Assembly (NCBI GenBank): GCA_025056955.1
Contig: JANWYL010000006.1
Coordinates: 1 to 26,148 of the forward strand
Length of the DNA: 26,148 nt
Direction: 5' to 3'
From: Sandaracinaceae bacterium
Lineage (GTDB): Bacteria; Myxococcota_A; Polyangia; Polyangiales; Sandaracinaceae
The position numbers and the translations under genes were made by a program. Below, one piece after another: positions 1-7,665 of the stretch. Position 1 is the stretch's first letter; every line of letters starts with the position of its first letter. The notes beneath the pieces are model-generated. The model was given only the letters and a program-made list of their open reading frames with translations, made no database searches and was not told where the DNA came from.

Positions 1-51
1 CCCCCACTGTGCACAACCAGCGGCCGCCCAGGCATCGCCCCCGGGCCCCGA

Positions 52-84
52 ACCCTCGTTCCCTACACGACGCTCGTCCGAGCC
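52..84 (+). other. Sequencing-adapter-like sequence at contig edge
   Basis: Positions 59-75 read TTCCCTACACGACGCTC, identical to 17 bases of the Illumina TruSeq Read 1/P5 adapter. The match continues over 77-81 (TCCGA) and back to 52, with mismatches only at 54, 58, 76, 82 and 84 over the 33-base adapter end. Sequence resembling the downstream repeat resumes right after it (36 of 37 positions of 84-120 equal 222-258). This is where an insert would begin after an adapter. Bases 1-51 upstream are very C/G-rich and include a NotI-type GCGGCCGC at 20-27. I treat all of 1-84 as probable artefact. Confidence 0.8.
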
Positions 85-258
85 GGGTGCTCTTCGCGCT
101 GCCAGGTCGAGCGAGGGTGGCGCTGCATGGGTGCACCTTCTGTGTGCAATGCCCAGTGCGGTGATGGCGTTGTGGCAGTTGGTCGTGAAGAGTGCGACGA
201 CATGAACACAATGGACAACGACGGGTGCTCGTCGCGCTGCCAGGTCGAGCGAGGGTGG
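84..258 (+). repeat. Near-identical 37-bp repeat copies, 138 bp apart
   Basis: Bases 84-120 and 222-258 match at 36 of 37 positions (only 93 differs from 231). The offset of 138 bp equals one 46-codon cysteine-rich repeat unit. This is the C-terminal half of the unit, encoding GCSSRCQVERGW. The high nucleotide identity suggests recent unit duplication, or an assembly that broke inside a repeat array. Confidence 0.75.
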
Positions 259-822
259 GCGTGTGAGGGGGAGCCTTCAACATGCACAACCGGTTGCGGT
301 GATGGGGTTGTCGCTGGTGCTGAAGGGTGCGATGATGGAAACCTGATGAGCGGCGATGGTTGCAGTGAGGAGTGTCGCGAGGAGAGGGGTTGGTATTGTG
401 CAGGCATGCCATCCATGTGTGAGACCCGCTGCGGAGATGGCGTGGTTGTGGCCAGCCGCGAAGCATGCGATGATGGGAATGTGGTTGATGGCGATGGGTG
501 TTCTCGGACGTGCGAGGTGGAAGGCGGATGGAGCTGCAGTGGTTCACCCTCTGTGTGCATGGACATGAGGGATGGTGGTGTTGTGATGGTTGATGGAGGA
601 GGAATTGGTGATGCTGGAGTGGGTGATGCTGCGGTCGGTGATGGTGGTTTGGTATCGGATGTTGGCCTGAGGGGTGCCGCGGGGGGAGAGGATCGTTTGG
701 GGGGAGTGGCCGGTGGAGCGTGTGGGTGCCGCACCCATCGTTCCCAAGGTGCTCCTGGTGCAACTCTTTTGATCCTCCTCGCAGTGCTCGTCGCGCTCGC
801 AAGGAGGCGGCGCATCGCCTGA
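85..822 (+). CDS. Secreted cysteine-rich repeat protein with MYXO-CTERM tail (5' partial)
   Basis: This is the C-terminal part of a surface or secreted protein of unknown function. It holds one partial and three complete Myxococcus-type cysteine-rich repeats (DUF4215 / TIGR02232 style). Each has the pattern CGDGVV...CDDGN...GDGCS..C..E.GW.C.G.PS.C, with a 46-residue period between the first two complete units. A low-complexity Gly/Asp/Val linker follows (about codons 140-195). The protein then ends in a MYXO-CTERM tripartite signal: a Cys-Gly-Cys motif, a hydrophobic helix (TLLILLAVLVALA) and a terminal RRRR cluster. In Myxococcota this signal is thought to direct sorting to the outer surface. 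The frame stays open to base 1, but 1-84 looks artefactual, so the true start lies off the contig. The ATG at 127 is internal to a repeat and is not a credible start. The gene converges on meaB, with one base between the two stops. Confidence 0.8.
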   Translation, partial: GCSSRCQVERGWRCMGAPSVCNAQCGDGVVAVGREECDDMNTMDNDGCSSRCQVERGWACEGEPSTCTTGCGDGVVAGAEGCDDGNLMSGDGCSEECREERGWYCAGMPSMCETRCGDGVVVASREACDDGNVVDGDGCSRTCEVEGGWSCSGSPSVCMDMRDGGVVMVDGGGIGDAGVGDAAVGDGGLVSDVGLRGAAGGEDRLGGVAGGACGCRTHRSQGAPGATLLILLAVLVALARRRRIA

Positions 823-823
823 G

Positions 824-1840
824 TCAACCCTCGCTTTCCTCCCGCAAGAGCATCCCGAGGACATCCCGCTCGACTCTTTGCACCTTGCGCAAGGCCTGGC
901 TGAGAGGAATCTGCCCCAAAGCAACCGCTTCTTCGAGCTCGCGGTAGGCGGAGTGCTTGCTTATGGCCTTGCGCAAAAGAGAAAGCCAGCGGGCCTCAAG
1001 CTCTGCCTTAAGCGCCTCACGGCGCTGCGAGGCGCGCAGGCGTTCAAGCCCCCCATTTGATTCAAGGAATTGGCGGTGAGCGAGCACATCTTCCCAAAGG
1101 CGCTCGATGCCCTTGCCTTCGATGGCGCTTGTGATGTGGACGGGTACCCTCCACCCCTCCGTGGGTGGCGTCACCCAACGAAAGGTGCTTTCGAGGGCCG
1201 CGCGAGCGCGTTCGGCGGCTTCGCGGAAATTGCCATCGGCCTTGTTGATCACAGCGATATCGACTGCCTCAAGAATCCCTCGCTTGATGCCCTGAAGTTC
1301 GTCGCCAGCGTTTGGCACCGTGAGCCAAATGAAGGTATCGACGAGGGAGCGAACGGCGACTTCTGACTGCCCAACGCCCACTGTCTCGACGAAGACAACA
1401 TCAAACCCACCTGCTTCGAGCACCGTGATCGCGTCGCGGCTGTGGGGAGCAACACCTCCAAGCAGCCCTCGGGACGCCGTCGGCCGAATGAAGGCCCGCT
1501 CCTCCTTGGAAAGACGCGTCATTCGGGTTTTATCGCCCAAAATGCTCCCTCCGCTCCGAATGCTCGAGGGGTCGACCGCCAAAACCGCCACCCGATGGCC
1601 GCGGCCAATGAGCCACATGCCAAGGGCTTCGAGCAAGGTGCTTTTCCCAGCCCCCGGCGCCCCACTCAACCCAATCCGCATCGATTTTCCAGACCACGGC
1701 AGAAGCCTTTCGAGCAAAGCCTCGGCCAGCGCCCGGTCAGTCTCGCGGTCGCTTTCGACCAAGGTGATTGCCCGGCCGATCATCGCGCGGTCCGATGCAC
1801 GTACCCCATCGACAAGGCTATCAAGCGAAGGCCAAGGCAT
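824..1840 (-). CDS. meaB: MeaB/ArgK-type GTPase, methylmalonyl-CoA mutase chaperone
   Basis: This is a 338-residue G3E-family P-loop GTPase. In the known family (MeaB, human MMAA) it protects methylmalonyl-CoA mutase from inactivation and gates adenosylcobalamin loading. Visible motifs are the Walker A loop GAPGAGKST (about 60-68), the switch segment VDPSSIRSGGSILGDKTRM (about 89-107), RPTASRGLLGG (119-129), the Walker B/switch FVETVGVGQSE (150-160), and the base-recognition NKAD (199-202). Length is typical. The start is the ATG at 1840, directly after the TAA stop of the mutase large subunit. A GAGGGG Shine-Dalgarno lies in the last mutase codons, so the two genes are almost certainly translationally coupled. 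The order mutA-mutB-meaB is the classic arrangement. The gene converges with the MYXO-CTERM gene. Confidence 0.96.
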   Translation of the reverse strand: MPWPSLDSLVDGVRASDRAMIGRAITLVESDRETDRALAEALLERLLPWSGKSMRIGLSGAPGAGKSTLLEALGMWLIGRGHRVAVLAVDPSSIRSGGSILGDKTRMTRLSKEERAFIRPTASRGLLGGVAPHSRDAITVLEAGGFDVVFVETVGVGQSEVAVRSLVDTFIWLTVPNAGDELQGIKRGILEAVDIAVINKADGNFREAAERARAALESTFRWVTPPTEGWRVPVHITSAIEGKGIERLWEDVLAHRQFLESNGGLERLRASQRREALKAELEARWLSLLRKAISKHSAYRELEEAVALGQIPLSQALRKVQRVERDVLGMLLREESEG

Positions 1841-4027
1841 TTACCCCTCGCGCTGTTCTAGAAGGGCTTCTTCCTTCGCCAAATCGGCCTCAAGAAGATC
1901 GAGAAGAACGCGCGCGGTTTCGGCGATTGGAGTGCCAGGGCCAAAAATCGCAGAAGCCCCCGCCCGACGCAACGCCTCATGGTCCTCGGGCGGAATGACC
2001 CCTCCGACAACAATGCGAATATCTGGACGCCCGAGGCGCTCAAGGGCCCCTTTGAGTTCTGGGACGAGGGTGAGGTGCCCTCCGGCCAGGGTGCTCACAC
2101 CAACCACGTGCACATCGTTTTCAACCGCCTGCCGAGCAGATTCTTCAGGGGTCTGAAAGAGCGGCCCCACATCCACATCGAAGCCCAGGTCAGCAAGTCC
2201 TGTCGCCACCACTTTCTGGCCGCGGTCGTGGCCATCTTGGCCCATTTTTGCGATGAGAATGCGTGGCCTTCGGCCGCTGCGCTCGGCAAAGGCTTGGCTG
2301 CGTTTTCGGATGGATTCGAGCAAGGCCTGCTGGCTGCCTTGGCTCCTCGCTTCTTGAAGGTAAACCCCTTGGACGACATCAACAGGGGCTTCATAGCGGC
2401 CAAAGACCTCAACCAGCGCATCGGTCATCTCGCCGACTGTGGCTCCAGCACGGGCTGCCTCGATGCTGAGCTCAAGCAGGTTTGCACCGCGCCTTGCCCC
2501 CTCCGTCAGGGCGTGAAGGGCCTCTTCAACGCGCCGCTGGTTGCGGCTGGCCTTCAGGGCCTTGAGGCGAGCGATTTGGGCCTCGCGCACAGCGTGGTTA
2601 TCGATGCGAAGCACGGGCACTTCCACTGAAAAAGGCGGGGGATAGCGGTTGACGCCGACAATCACCTGAGCACCCGAATCGATGCGGGCCTGGATGCGGG
2701 CTGCCGATTCCTCAATTCGGCGCTTGGGAATGCCAGCCATGATCGCTCGGGTCATCCCGCCCAAGGCCTCGATTTCAGCGATGTGCTCTCGGGCTTTCTG
2801 GGCAAGCGCTGCCGTGAGCCCTTCGATCAGGGCGCTTCCACCCCACGGATCAGCGACGAGCGTGGTTCCCCCTTCCTCACGCAAAACCAGTTGGGTGTTT
2901 CGAGCAATCCGCGCGCTCTCTTCAGTGGGAAGGGCCAAGGCCTCGTCAAGGGAATTGGTGTGAAGGGACTGGGTTTGGCCAGCTGTCGCCGCAAAGGCCT
3001 CAATGCAAGTCCGAACCACGTTGTTCCAAGGGTCTTGAGCAGTCAGGCTCCACCCCGAAGTCTGGCAATGGGTGCGGAGCATGGCACTCCGGATGTCACG
3101 AGGGCCGAAAGGCATCACCAACTCGTACCAGAGAAGGCGGGCCGCACGAAGCTTTGCAATCTCAAGGTAGGTATCCATTCCAATTGCAAAAAAGAAAGAA
3201 AAGCGCGGTGCAAATTCGTCGATTTCAAGGCCTGCCCGAAGCCCCGTCCGGAGGTACTCCAGCCCATCGGCCAAGGTGTAAGCAAGCTCAAGGTCCACCG
3301 AAGCCCCCGCCTCCTGCATGTGATAGCCCGAAATCGAAATCGAATTCCATTTGGGCATGTGCTTCGAAGTGAAGGCAAAAATATCGCCAATGATCCGCAT
3401 CGATGGTTCGGGCGGAAAGATGTAAGTGTTCCGAACCATGAATTCCTTGAGGATATCGTTTTGAATCGTGCCCGAAAGCTTATGGGGGGGAACTCCCTGC
3501 TCTTCGGCAGCCACAATGAAAAGGGCCATGATTGGCAAAACGGCCCCGTTCATCGTCATCGATACGCTGATTTGATCAAGCGGGATGCCATCGAAAAGGA
3601 TGCGCATGTCGAGGATCGAATCGATGGCAACCCCAGCCATCCCCACGTCTCCACGTACCCTGGGGTGGTCGGAATCATAGCCGCGGTGTGTGGCCAGATC
3701 AAAAGCCACAGAAAGCCCTGTCTGGCCAGAAGCCAAGGCCTTTTTGTAGAAGGCGTTTGTCTCTTCTGCGGTCGAAAAACCCGCATACTGCCGAATGGTC
3801 CAAGGGCGCTCGACGTACATGGTCGGATAGGGCCCCCGCACAAAAGGAGGCTCTCCGGGCATTTTGCCAAGATGGGGCAAGCCCAAATCGAGCTTGGGGA
3901 AGCGAGGAACAAAGATCCCTCCTGGCCCCTTACGGCCTTCGCCCCCTTCAAGGCCTCGAGGAGGGAAAGATCCGGGAAGGGCGTCAAAATCGATGTCTGC
4001 AAGGTTGATGTCTTTGAGCGAATTCAT
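1841..4027 (-). CDS. mutB: Methylmalonyl-CoA mutase large (catalytic) subunit
   Basis: The enzyme interconverts (R)-methylmalonyl-CoA and succinyl-CoA with adenosylcobalamin, the last step of propionyl-CoA oxidation. The 728-residue length matches the Propionibacterium large subunit. The N-terminal TIM-barrel half carries the YPTMYVERPWTIRQYAGFS segment with the conserved substrate-contact Tyr in RQYAGFS. It continues with STAEETNAFYK, FDLATHRGYDSDHPRV, and ISGYHMQEAGA with the active-site His. The C-terminal cobalamin domain has DGHDRG (His about 600, the lower axial ligand) and VSTLAGGHLTL. I see no missing catalytic residue. The ATG at 4027 overlaps the TGA of the small subunit (ATGA), and the stop abuts the ATG of meaB, so the three genes form a tightly coupled unit. 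Confidence 0.97.
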   Translation of the reverse strand: MNSLKDINLADIDFDALPGSFPPRGLEGGEGRKGPGGIFVPRFPKLDLGLPHLGKMPGEPPFVRGPYPTMYVERPWTIRQYAGFSTAEETNAFYKKALASGQTGLSVAFDLATHRGYDSDHPRVRGDVGMAGVAIDSILDMRILFDGIPLDQISVSMTMNGAVLPIMALFIVAAEEQGVPPHKLSGTIQNDILKEFMVRNTYIFPPEPSMRIIGDIFAFTSKHMPKWNSISISGYHMQEAGASVDLELAYTLADGLEYLRTGLRAGLEIDEFAPRFSFFFAIGMDTYLEIAKLRAARLLWYELVMPFGPRDIRSAMLRTHCQTSGWSLTAQDPWNNVVRTCIEAFAATAGQTQSLHTNSLDEALALPTEESARIARNTQLVLREEGGTTLVADPWGGSALIEGLTAALAQKAREHIAEIEALGGMTRAIMAGIPKRRIEESAARIQARIDSGAQVIVGVNRYPPPFSVEVPVLRIDNHAVREAQIARLKALKASRNQRRVEEALHALTEGARRGANLLELSIEAARAGATVGEMTDALVEVFGRYEAPVDVVQGVYLQEARSQGSQQALLESIRKRSQAFAERSGRRPRILIAKMGQDGHDRGQKVVATGLADLGFDVDVGPLFQTPEESARQAVENDVHVVGVSTLAGGHLTLVPELKGALERLGRPDIRIVVGGVIPPEDHEALRRAGASAIFGPGTPIAETARVLLDLLEADLAKEEALLEQREG

Positions 4028-5439
4028 GAGTGCCCCTCCCTGTAAAGAGCCCTGGCAAAAGCCAAAAGATCACAACCCTGAAAGAGAAATGCCCTGATTC
4101 CCACTGCGCGGAGCGCTCCTTCAAGGGCACCCGCCTTGCCAGCAAGGGCAACAGGCACAGAAAAAGGCCGAAGCGAGGCAAGCTCTGCAAAACGCTTGTC
4201 TTCTGTGCAGATCACAAAAGCATCCGCCCCCTCGGGCAAAGGACGCGCAGGGTCCCACTCAAAAATCAGAGGTTCGATGCCAAGCACGCGCAACCTCTCT
4301 TCGATAAAGGCAAGACGGGCGTGAAGAAGCCCAGGATCCCCCCACCGCAAAATCCCTGTCGGGCGAACCCACTGGCCCTCCCGGAGGGCTTCGATCCAGG
4401 CCGTTTCTCTCCGCACAGCGCTCCAGATTGGAAGAAGGGGGCCCAGCATCGGCGCATCGCTTCGGGCAAAAGCAGTTGCGCCAATCCGCAGAGGCCTGCC
4501 CCGAAGGGCCAGCTCATCAAAGCGCACGCTTTCGGAGCCAACGCGCTTGCGCACCCACTCGACTGCTTGCGAAGCACCACCCATCCGCTCGATCTCCCGC
4601 ACAAGCTCCCACGCCTTCCGAGCCAAAGCCTCGGTCCATTCCTCAATCGCATAAGCGCCAAAAAGCGGGTCGTCCACCAAAGCCAGGTGGGCTTCAAGAT
4701 CAGCAATGAGCCCCGTCGTCGCGCTCAAGCGCAAAGCCCTCGAACGCACCTCAGGACCCCCTGGCGCAAGCACATCGTAAGGGGCCACTCCCACAAAATC
4801 CGCACCCCCAAAAATCGAAGCGAGCGCCGAAAGGGTTGCCCGAAGCGCGTTGGTCTCAGGCTCAATCCGCGAATAGGAAACCAGGCTCGTCCGCGCCCAT
4901 ATCCGGACACGCAGCGCCCGCCCAAGGAACAACGCAACCCGCTCAGCCAGCATTCGAATTGCCCGAAGCTTCGCCACTTCCATATACACTTCGGGGCCAA
5001 CTGCCACCGCAATTGGCGAGCACCCCCCCTGCCTCAGTCTCTCAACAAAGCGGGCAATCACTACCCCAACCTCTGTGGGAATCGATCCACCTCCCTCGTG
5101 ACAATCGATGGCGTGGACCAGCTCCACACCACCCGCAACCAGCCCTGCCACAGCTCCGTCCTTCCTCCACTCAACACATGCAGCACCATCCTCTTTGAGT
5201 TGCACTTCACCCTCTCTTACCAACCATCTCTCCACATCCAACCCATCGAGAGCTTTTGCCGCAATACCTTCTGGTTGTTCGGGACCAACAACGATACCCC
5301 ATCGCACACCCCCTTCGCGGTATAGGGGTAGTGGGGTGCGGCGGTAACCACCCTCACACACCCGAAGCCTTAACCCACTCCAAGGGTGTTCCCTTAGGCC
5401 CTGGTCTTTCACCTGCTCCCTTCCCTCGACCGTGCTCAT
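4024..5439 (-). CDS. mutA: Methylmalonyl-CoA mutase small subunit, short form
   Basis: This is the non-catalytic partner of the mutase heterodimer, 471 residues long. Small subunits of this family are usually about 610-640 residues, so this one is clearly reduced, mainly at the N-terminus and in the linker. Barrel-like sequence with mutase character runs from about residue 85 to 300 (for example EVYMEVAKLRAIRMLAERVA, SYSRIEPETNALRATLSALASIFGGADFVGVAPYD, EEWTEALARKAWELVREIERMGG). A C-terminal Rossmann-like region follows (about 340-471). It has no DxHxxG cobalamin motif, as is normal for small subunits. The gene overlaps mutB by ATGA. The start at 5439 has only a modest GAGAAG upstream. The 96 bp before it (5440-5535) is the only gap before yicC and may hold a mut promoter, but I see no clear -35/-10 pair. 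Confidence 0.87.
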   Translation of the reverse strand: MSTVEGREQVKDQGLREHPWSGLRLRVCEGGYRRTPLPLYREGGVRWGIVVGPEQPEGIAAKALDGLDVERWLVREGEVQLKEDGAACVEWRKDGAVAGLVAGGVELVHAIDCHEGGGSIPTEVGVVIARFVERLRQGGCSPIAVAVGPEVYMEVAKLRAIRMLAERVALFLGRALRVRIWARTSLVSYSRIEPETNALRATLSALASIFGGADFVGVAPYDVLAPGGPEVRSRALRLSATTGLIADLEAHLALVDDPLFGAYAIEEWTEALARKAWELVREIERMGGASQAVEWVRKRVGSESVRFDELALRGRPLRIGATAFARSDAPMLGPLLPIWSAVRRETAWIEALREGQWVRPTGILRWGDPGLLHARLAFIEERLRVLGIEPLIFEWDPARPLPEGADAFVICTEDKRFAELASLRPFSVPVALAGKAGALEGALRAVGIRAFLFQGCDLLAFARALYREGHS

Positions 5440-5535
5440 CGCTTCTCACGATAGTGAAACTTCACCCACACGTCCACAACCCACCACTCCCCGTCACCAT
5501 TGCTGATTGCCGCCCACCTTTCAATTCATGCAACT

Positions 5536-6408
5536 TCAAAGCAAATTCTGGACTTGCTCTCGAAAAGCCTCGATTTCCTGCTTGAGGTCAATGATGAGCC
5601 AAATGAGTTCAGGATCGGCAGACTTTTGGCCCATGGTGTTGGCCTCGCGGAGAAGCTCTTGACCTAAAAATTCAAGCCGTTTACCAATGCCCTCTCCCTT
5701 TTCACTCTTGATGGTGCGCCTGATCTCCGCAACATGGGCCTGGATGCGGGCACACTCCTCTGAGATGTCTAGCCTTTCAGCCCAAGCCGCCGCCTCCTCT
5801 TCGAGGCGCACGCGGTTCCATGAGAGGCCCTCTAAGAAGGCTTTGGTGCGCTCGAGCCAGCGGGCACGCAAGGCCTGGGCAACCAGGGGGCTTTTGGCGA
5901 CCACCTGGCCCGTGAGCCGCTCGATGGCGCAAAGCCTCGATTCGATCTCGGCCTGAAGGGCACTCCCCTCTCGTACCCGGGCACAATCGAGATCTCCAAG
6001 GGCCATATCCAGCGCTTCCCTCAACGCTCCTCCCAGGAACCCCTTTGAAATTCGCTTTTTTTGTAAAATCGGCAAAGCCAATAGCCCCCCTAACCCAATC
6101 GGCTCATCAATACCCAGTGTTGCCTGGAAGCGCTTGAGCGAGTGCACCAACTGCCCAAGCATCTCCCAGTCAAAGGTCTCCTCCGCACCAAGCCCATCGA
6201 CCCATGCGCTCACATCCACACGCCCCCTGATCACCGCCTTGCGAACCCTCTCTTCGATCATGCTTGTGCACTCAAAAAGCGGCTCTTCAGCGCGTACGCG
6301 GATATCGAGATGGCGGTGGTTCAAGGCACGGATCTCAACCCGAACGCAAACACCTTTCCCCTCAACAAAGGCGTGGCCCTGACCAAAACCGGTCATCGAA
6401 CGGAGCAT
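5536..6408 (-). CDS. yicC: YicC family endoribonuclease
   Basis: This is a YicC/YloC-family protein of 290 residues. Family members have been described as Mg/Mn-dependent endoribonucleases that degrade certain small RNAs. The diagnostic N-terminus MLRSMTGFGQGHA is present. So are the internal EIRALNHRHLDIRVR segment, a long helical middle, and the C-terminal FLGQELLREANTMGQKSAD...IIDLKQEIEAFREQVQN block typical of DUF1732. I chose the ATG at 6408 because the family begins at this methionine and GAAGGGG sits five bases upstream. An in-frame ATG at 6429 exists but lies inside the previous gene and would add seven atypical residues. The upstream DUF507 gene ends at 6419, so the two are closely spaced and probably co-transcribed. 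Confidence 0.95.
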   Translation of the reverse strand: MLRSMTGFGQGHAFVEGKGVCVRVEIRALNHRHLDIRVRAEEPLFECTSMIEERVRKAVIRGRVDVSAWVDGLGAEETFDWEMLGQLVHSLKRFQATLGIDEPIGLGGLLALPILQKKRISKGFLGGALREALDMALGDLDCARVREGSALQAEIESRLCAIERLTGQVVAKSPLVAQALRARWLERTKAFLEGLSWNRVRLEEEAAAWAERLDISEECARIQAHVAEIRRTIKSEKGEGIGKRLEFLGQELLREANTMGQKSADPELIWLIIDLKQEIEAFREQVQNLL

Positions 6409-6418
6409 AGAGGCCCCT

Positions 6419-6937
6419 TCAGGATTCATTGAGCCGGCGCACCCGTTTGATCTCGGCCATCAGGCGAGCGTACTCCTGCTCAAAAGCCAAAGTGCCTTCT
6501 TCAAGATGCTTGAGCCTCTTCCGCACTTCCCGGTCAAGGCTCTCCTCGATGTCGAGGTGCTTTCGGAGCACGGCAGTGATCTTGGTTCGGAGCACCTTAT
6601 CGTCAGCGTAGATCTCCTCAACGTGCTGGCTGTGAAAGAGCATTTCAAGAATTTGCTCGACCAGGTAGGGCAAAATCTCATCGCCTATTGGGACGTTGCG
6701 CTCGCGCGCAACCACGCTCTTCATCCGGCCAAGTTCGGTGGCCGGCATCTTTCGGCGCTCGAGCCTGTCCTTGGCTTCGTCGAGTACGAGCTTTTCTTGG
6801 CGAAGGTATTCTTTGAGCACCGCCTCGATGTCAAGCTGGACTTCACTTGGCAGACTCGACTCGATGTCGCGGGAACGAAGCAGGGACTGAGTGATTTCTG
6901 TGGCGATGGGCGTAACAAGACCCCTGTACAGGCGCAT
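6419..6937 (-). CDS. DUF507 family protein
   Basis: This is a 172-residue, highly charged, mostly helical protein with the features of the DUF507 family, whose function is unknown. It begins MRLYRGLVTPIATEI, and family members start with a similar MRL...I segment. Two related halves are visible. The first is a helix pair with RSRDIE...VQLDIEAVLKEYLRQE. The second is FHSQHVEEIYADDKVLRTKITAVLRKHLDIEESLDREVRKRLKHLEEG. Together they suggest tandem DUF507-type units. The frame is open upstream to 7024, but that extension overlaps the mlaC end and looks noncoding, so I prefer the ATG at 6937. Its only purine-rich upstream stretch (GGGGGAG) is about 20 bases away, so the start is uncertain. The gene lies between mlaC and yicC on the same strand. 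Confidence 0.85.
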   Translation of the reverse strand: MRLYRGLVTPIATEITQSLLRSRDIESSLPSEVQLDIEAVLKEYLRQEKLVLDEAKDRLERRKMPATELGRMKSVVARERNVPIGDEILPYLVEQILEMLFHSQHVEEIYADDKVLRTKITAVLRKHLDIEESLDREVRKRLKHLEEGTLAFEQEYARLMAEIKRVRRLNES

Positions 6938-6989
6938 GGGAACATAGCAGTTTACCGCTCCCCCTTCGAGAGTCCACCCCATTTGGTAA

Positions 6990-7604
6990 CTAGGAGCCAC
7001 CCCCTTCGCGCTCCAAGCGCTCACGCATCCTCCGAATCAATTCTCCCCAGCCATGCTCGCTGATGATGCGGTCGAATTGATTGCGGTAGTTGCGAAGAAG
7101 AGACACCCCATCCGTGATCACATCAAAAACGCGCCATTTGTTGCCCTCTTGGCGCATGGCGTAAACGATTTCAATTGGGGCCTGCCGCCGCTCCTTTCGA
7201 GAGCGGGCTTCGGTCCGAACCATCTTGCCTTCCGCGCTCTCCTTCTCGTCGAGGTAGCGCACTTCATAGTCCAAGATGCGTTCGAGGTTGGCCTCGTAGT
7301 TGCGCTCGACGAGCTTGCGCAAAAGCTCCACAAACTCGCGGCGCTCGTTTTCACTTCTGGCCTCCCAATGGGCTGCAAGGGCACGGCGTGCAAGTTCTTC
7401 GTAGTCCAAAAGCTCGGACAAAATGCGCCGCACCTCTTCGCGCCGCGCCTTTGATCCCTCGCCTCCTCCTTCTTTAAGCAGGCGACTCACTTCTTCGTGA
7501 CGGGCTTGGAGGTAGCGGCCTGCAGGCCCCACTTGGGCAAAGCAAGGAAAGGTAAGCAACCACGTGGCCAACGCACCCAAAGCCAGGATCCGCGCCCTCA
7601 CCAT
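6990..7604 (-). CDS. mlaC: MlaC/Ttg2D family periplasmic phospholipid-binding protein
   Basis: This is a 204-residue exported protein of the MlaC (Ttg2D, toluene-tolerance) family. Family members ferry phospholipids across the periplasm between the outer-membrane MlaA complex and the inner-membrane MlaFEDB transporter. A signal peptide is clear: MVRARI, a hydrophobic core, then a likely cut after CFA (about 23/24). The mature part shows the family layout: ILSELLDYEELARRALAAHW, RREFVELLRKLVERNYEANLERI, and the late EIVYAMRQEGNKWRVFDVITDGVSLLRNYRNQFDRII block, which is highly characteristic. No mlaA, mlaD, mlaE or mlaF is in the window, so the gene appears detached from its usual operon. It sits 61 bp downstream of lpd and ahead of the DUF507 gene. 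Confidence 0.92.
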   Translation of the reverse strand: MVRARILALGALATWLLTFPCFAQVGPAGRYLQARHEEVSRLLKEGGGEGSKARREEVRRILSELLDYEELARRALAAHWEARSENERREFVELLRKLVERNYEANLERILDYEVRYLDEKESAEGKMVRTEARSRKERRQAPIEIVYAMRQEGNKWRVFDVITDGVSLLRNYRNQFDRIISEHGWGELIRRMRERLEREGGGS

Positions 7605-7665
7605 AAAACCATTTTCTCAGACGAATGACCCGAGATTTCCTTCAATTCCCCTCAAAGCCTTGGCC

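Noticed and set aside
127..129. ATG at 127 as start of the cysteine-rich protein
   Set aside because: The repeat pattern continues upstream in frame (GCSSRCQVERGWRC before it), so this Met is inside a repeat and the gene is 5' truncated.
2783..4045. Long open frame (420 codons) on the plus strand
   Set aside because: It is antisense to the methylmalonyl-CoA mutase large subunit, with no domain, and is produced by codon bias on the opposite strand.
4255..4290. GGTTCGATGCC string resembling a tRNA T-arm
   Set aside because: No acceptor stem or anticodon arm can be built around it, and it lies inside the mutase small-subunit gene.
4030..5325. Long open frame (431 codons) on the plus strand
   Set aside because: It is antisense to the mutase small subunit. 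The product is Pro/Arg/Lys/His-rich with no recognisable motif.
5440..5535. Possible cobalamin riboswitch before the mut genes
   Set aside because: The gap is only 96 bp and shows no B12-box-like sequence (GCCACTG) or multi-stem structure; only a 4-bp TCAC-TATC-GTGA hairpin is seen.
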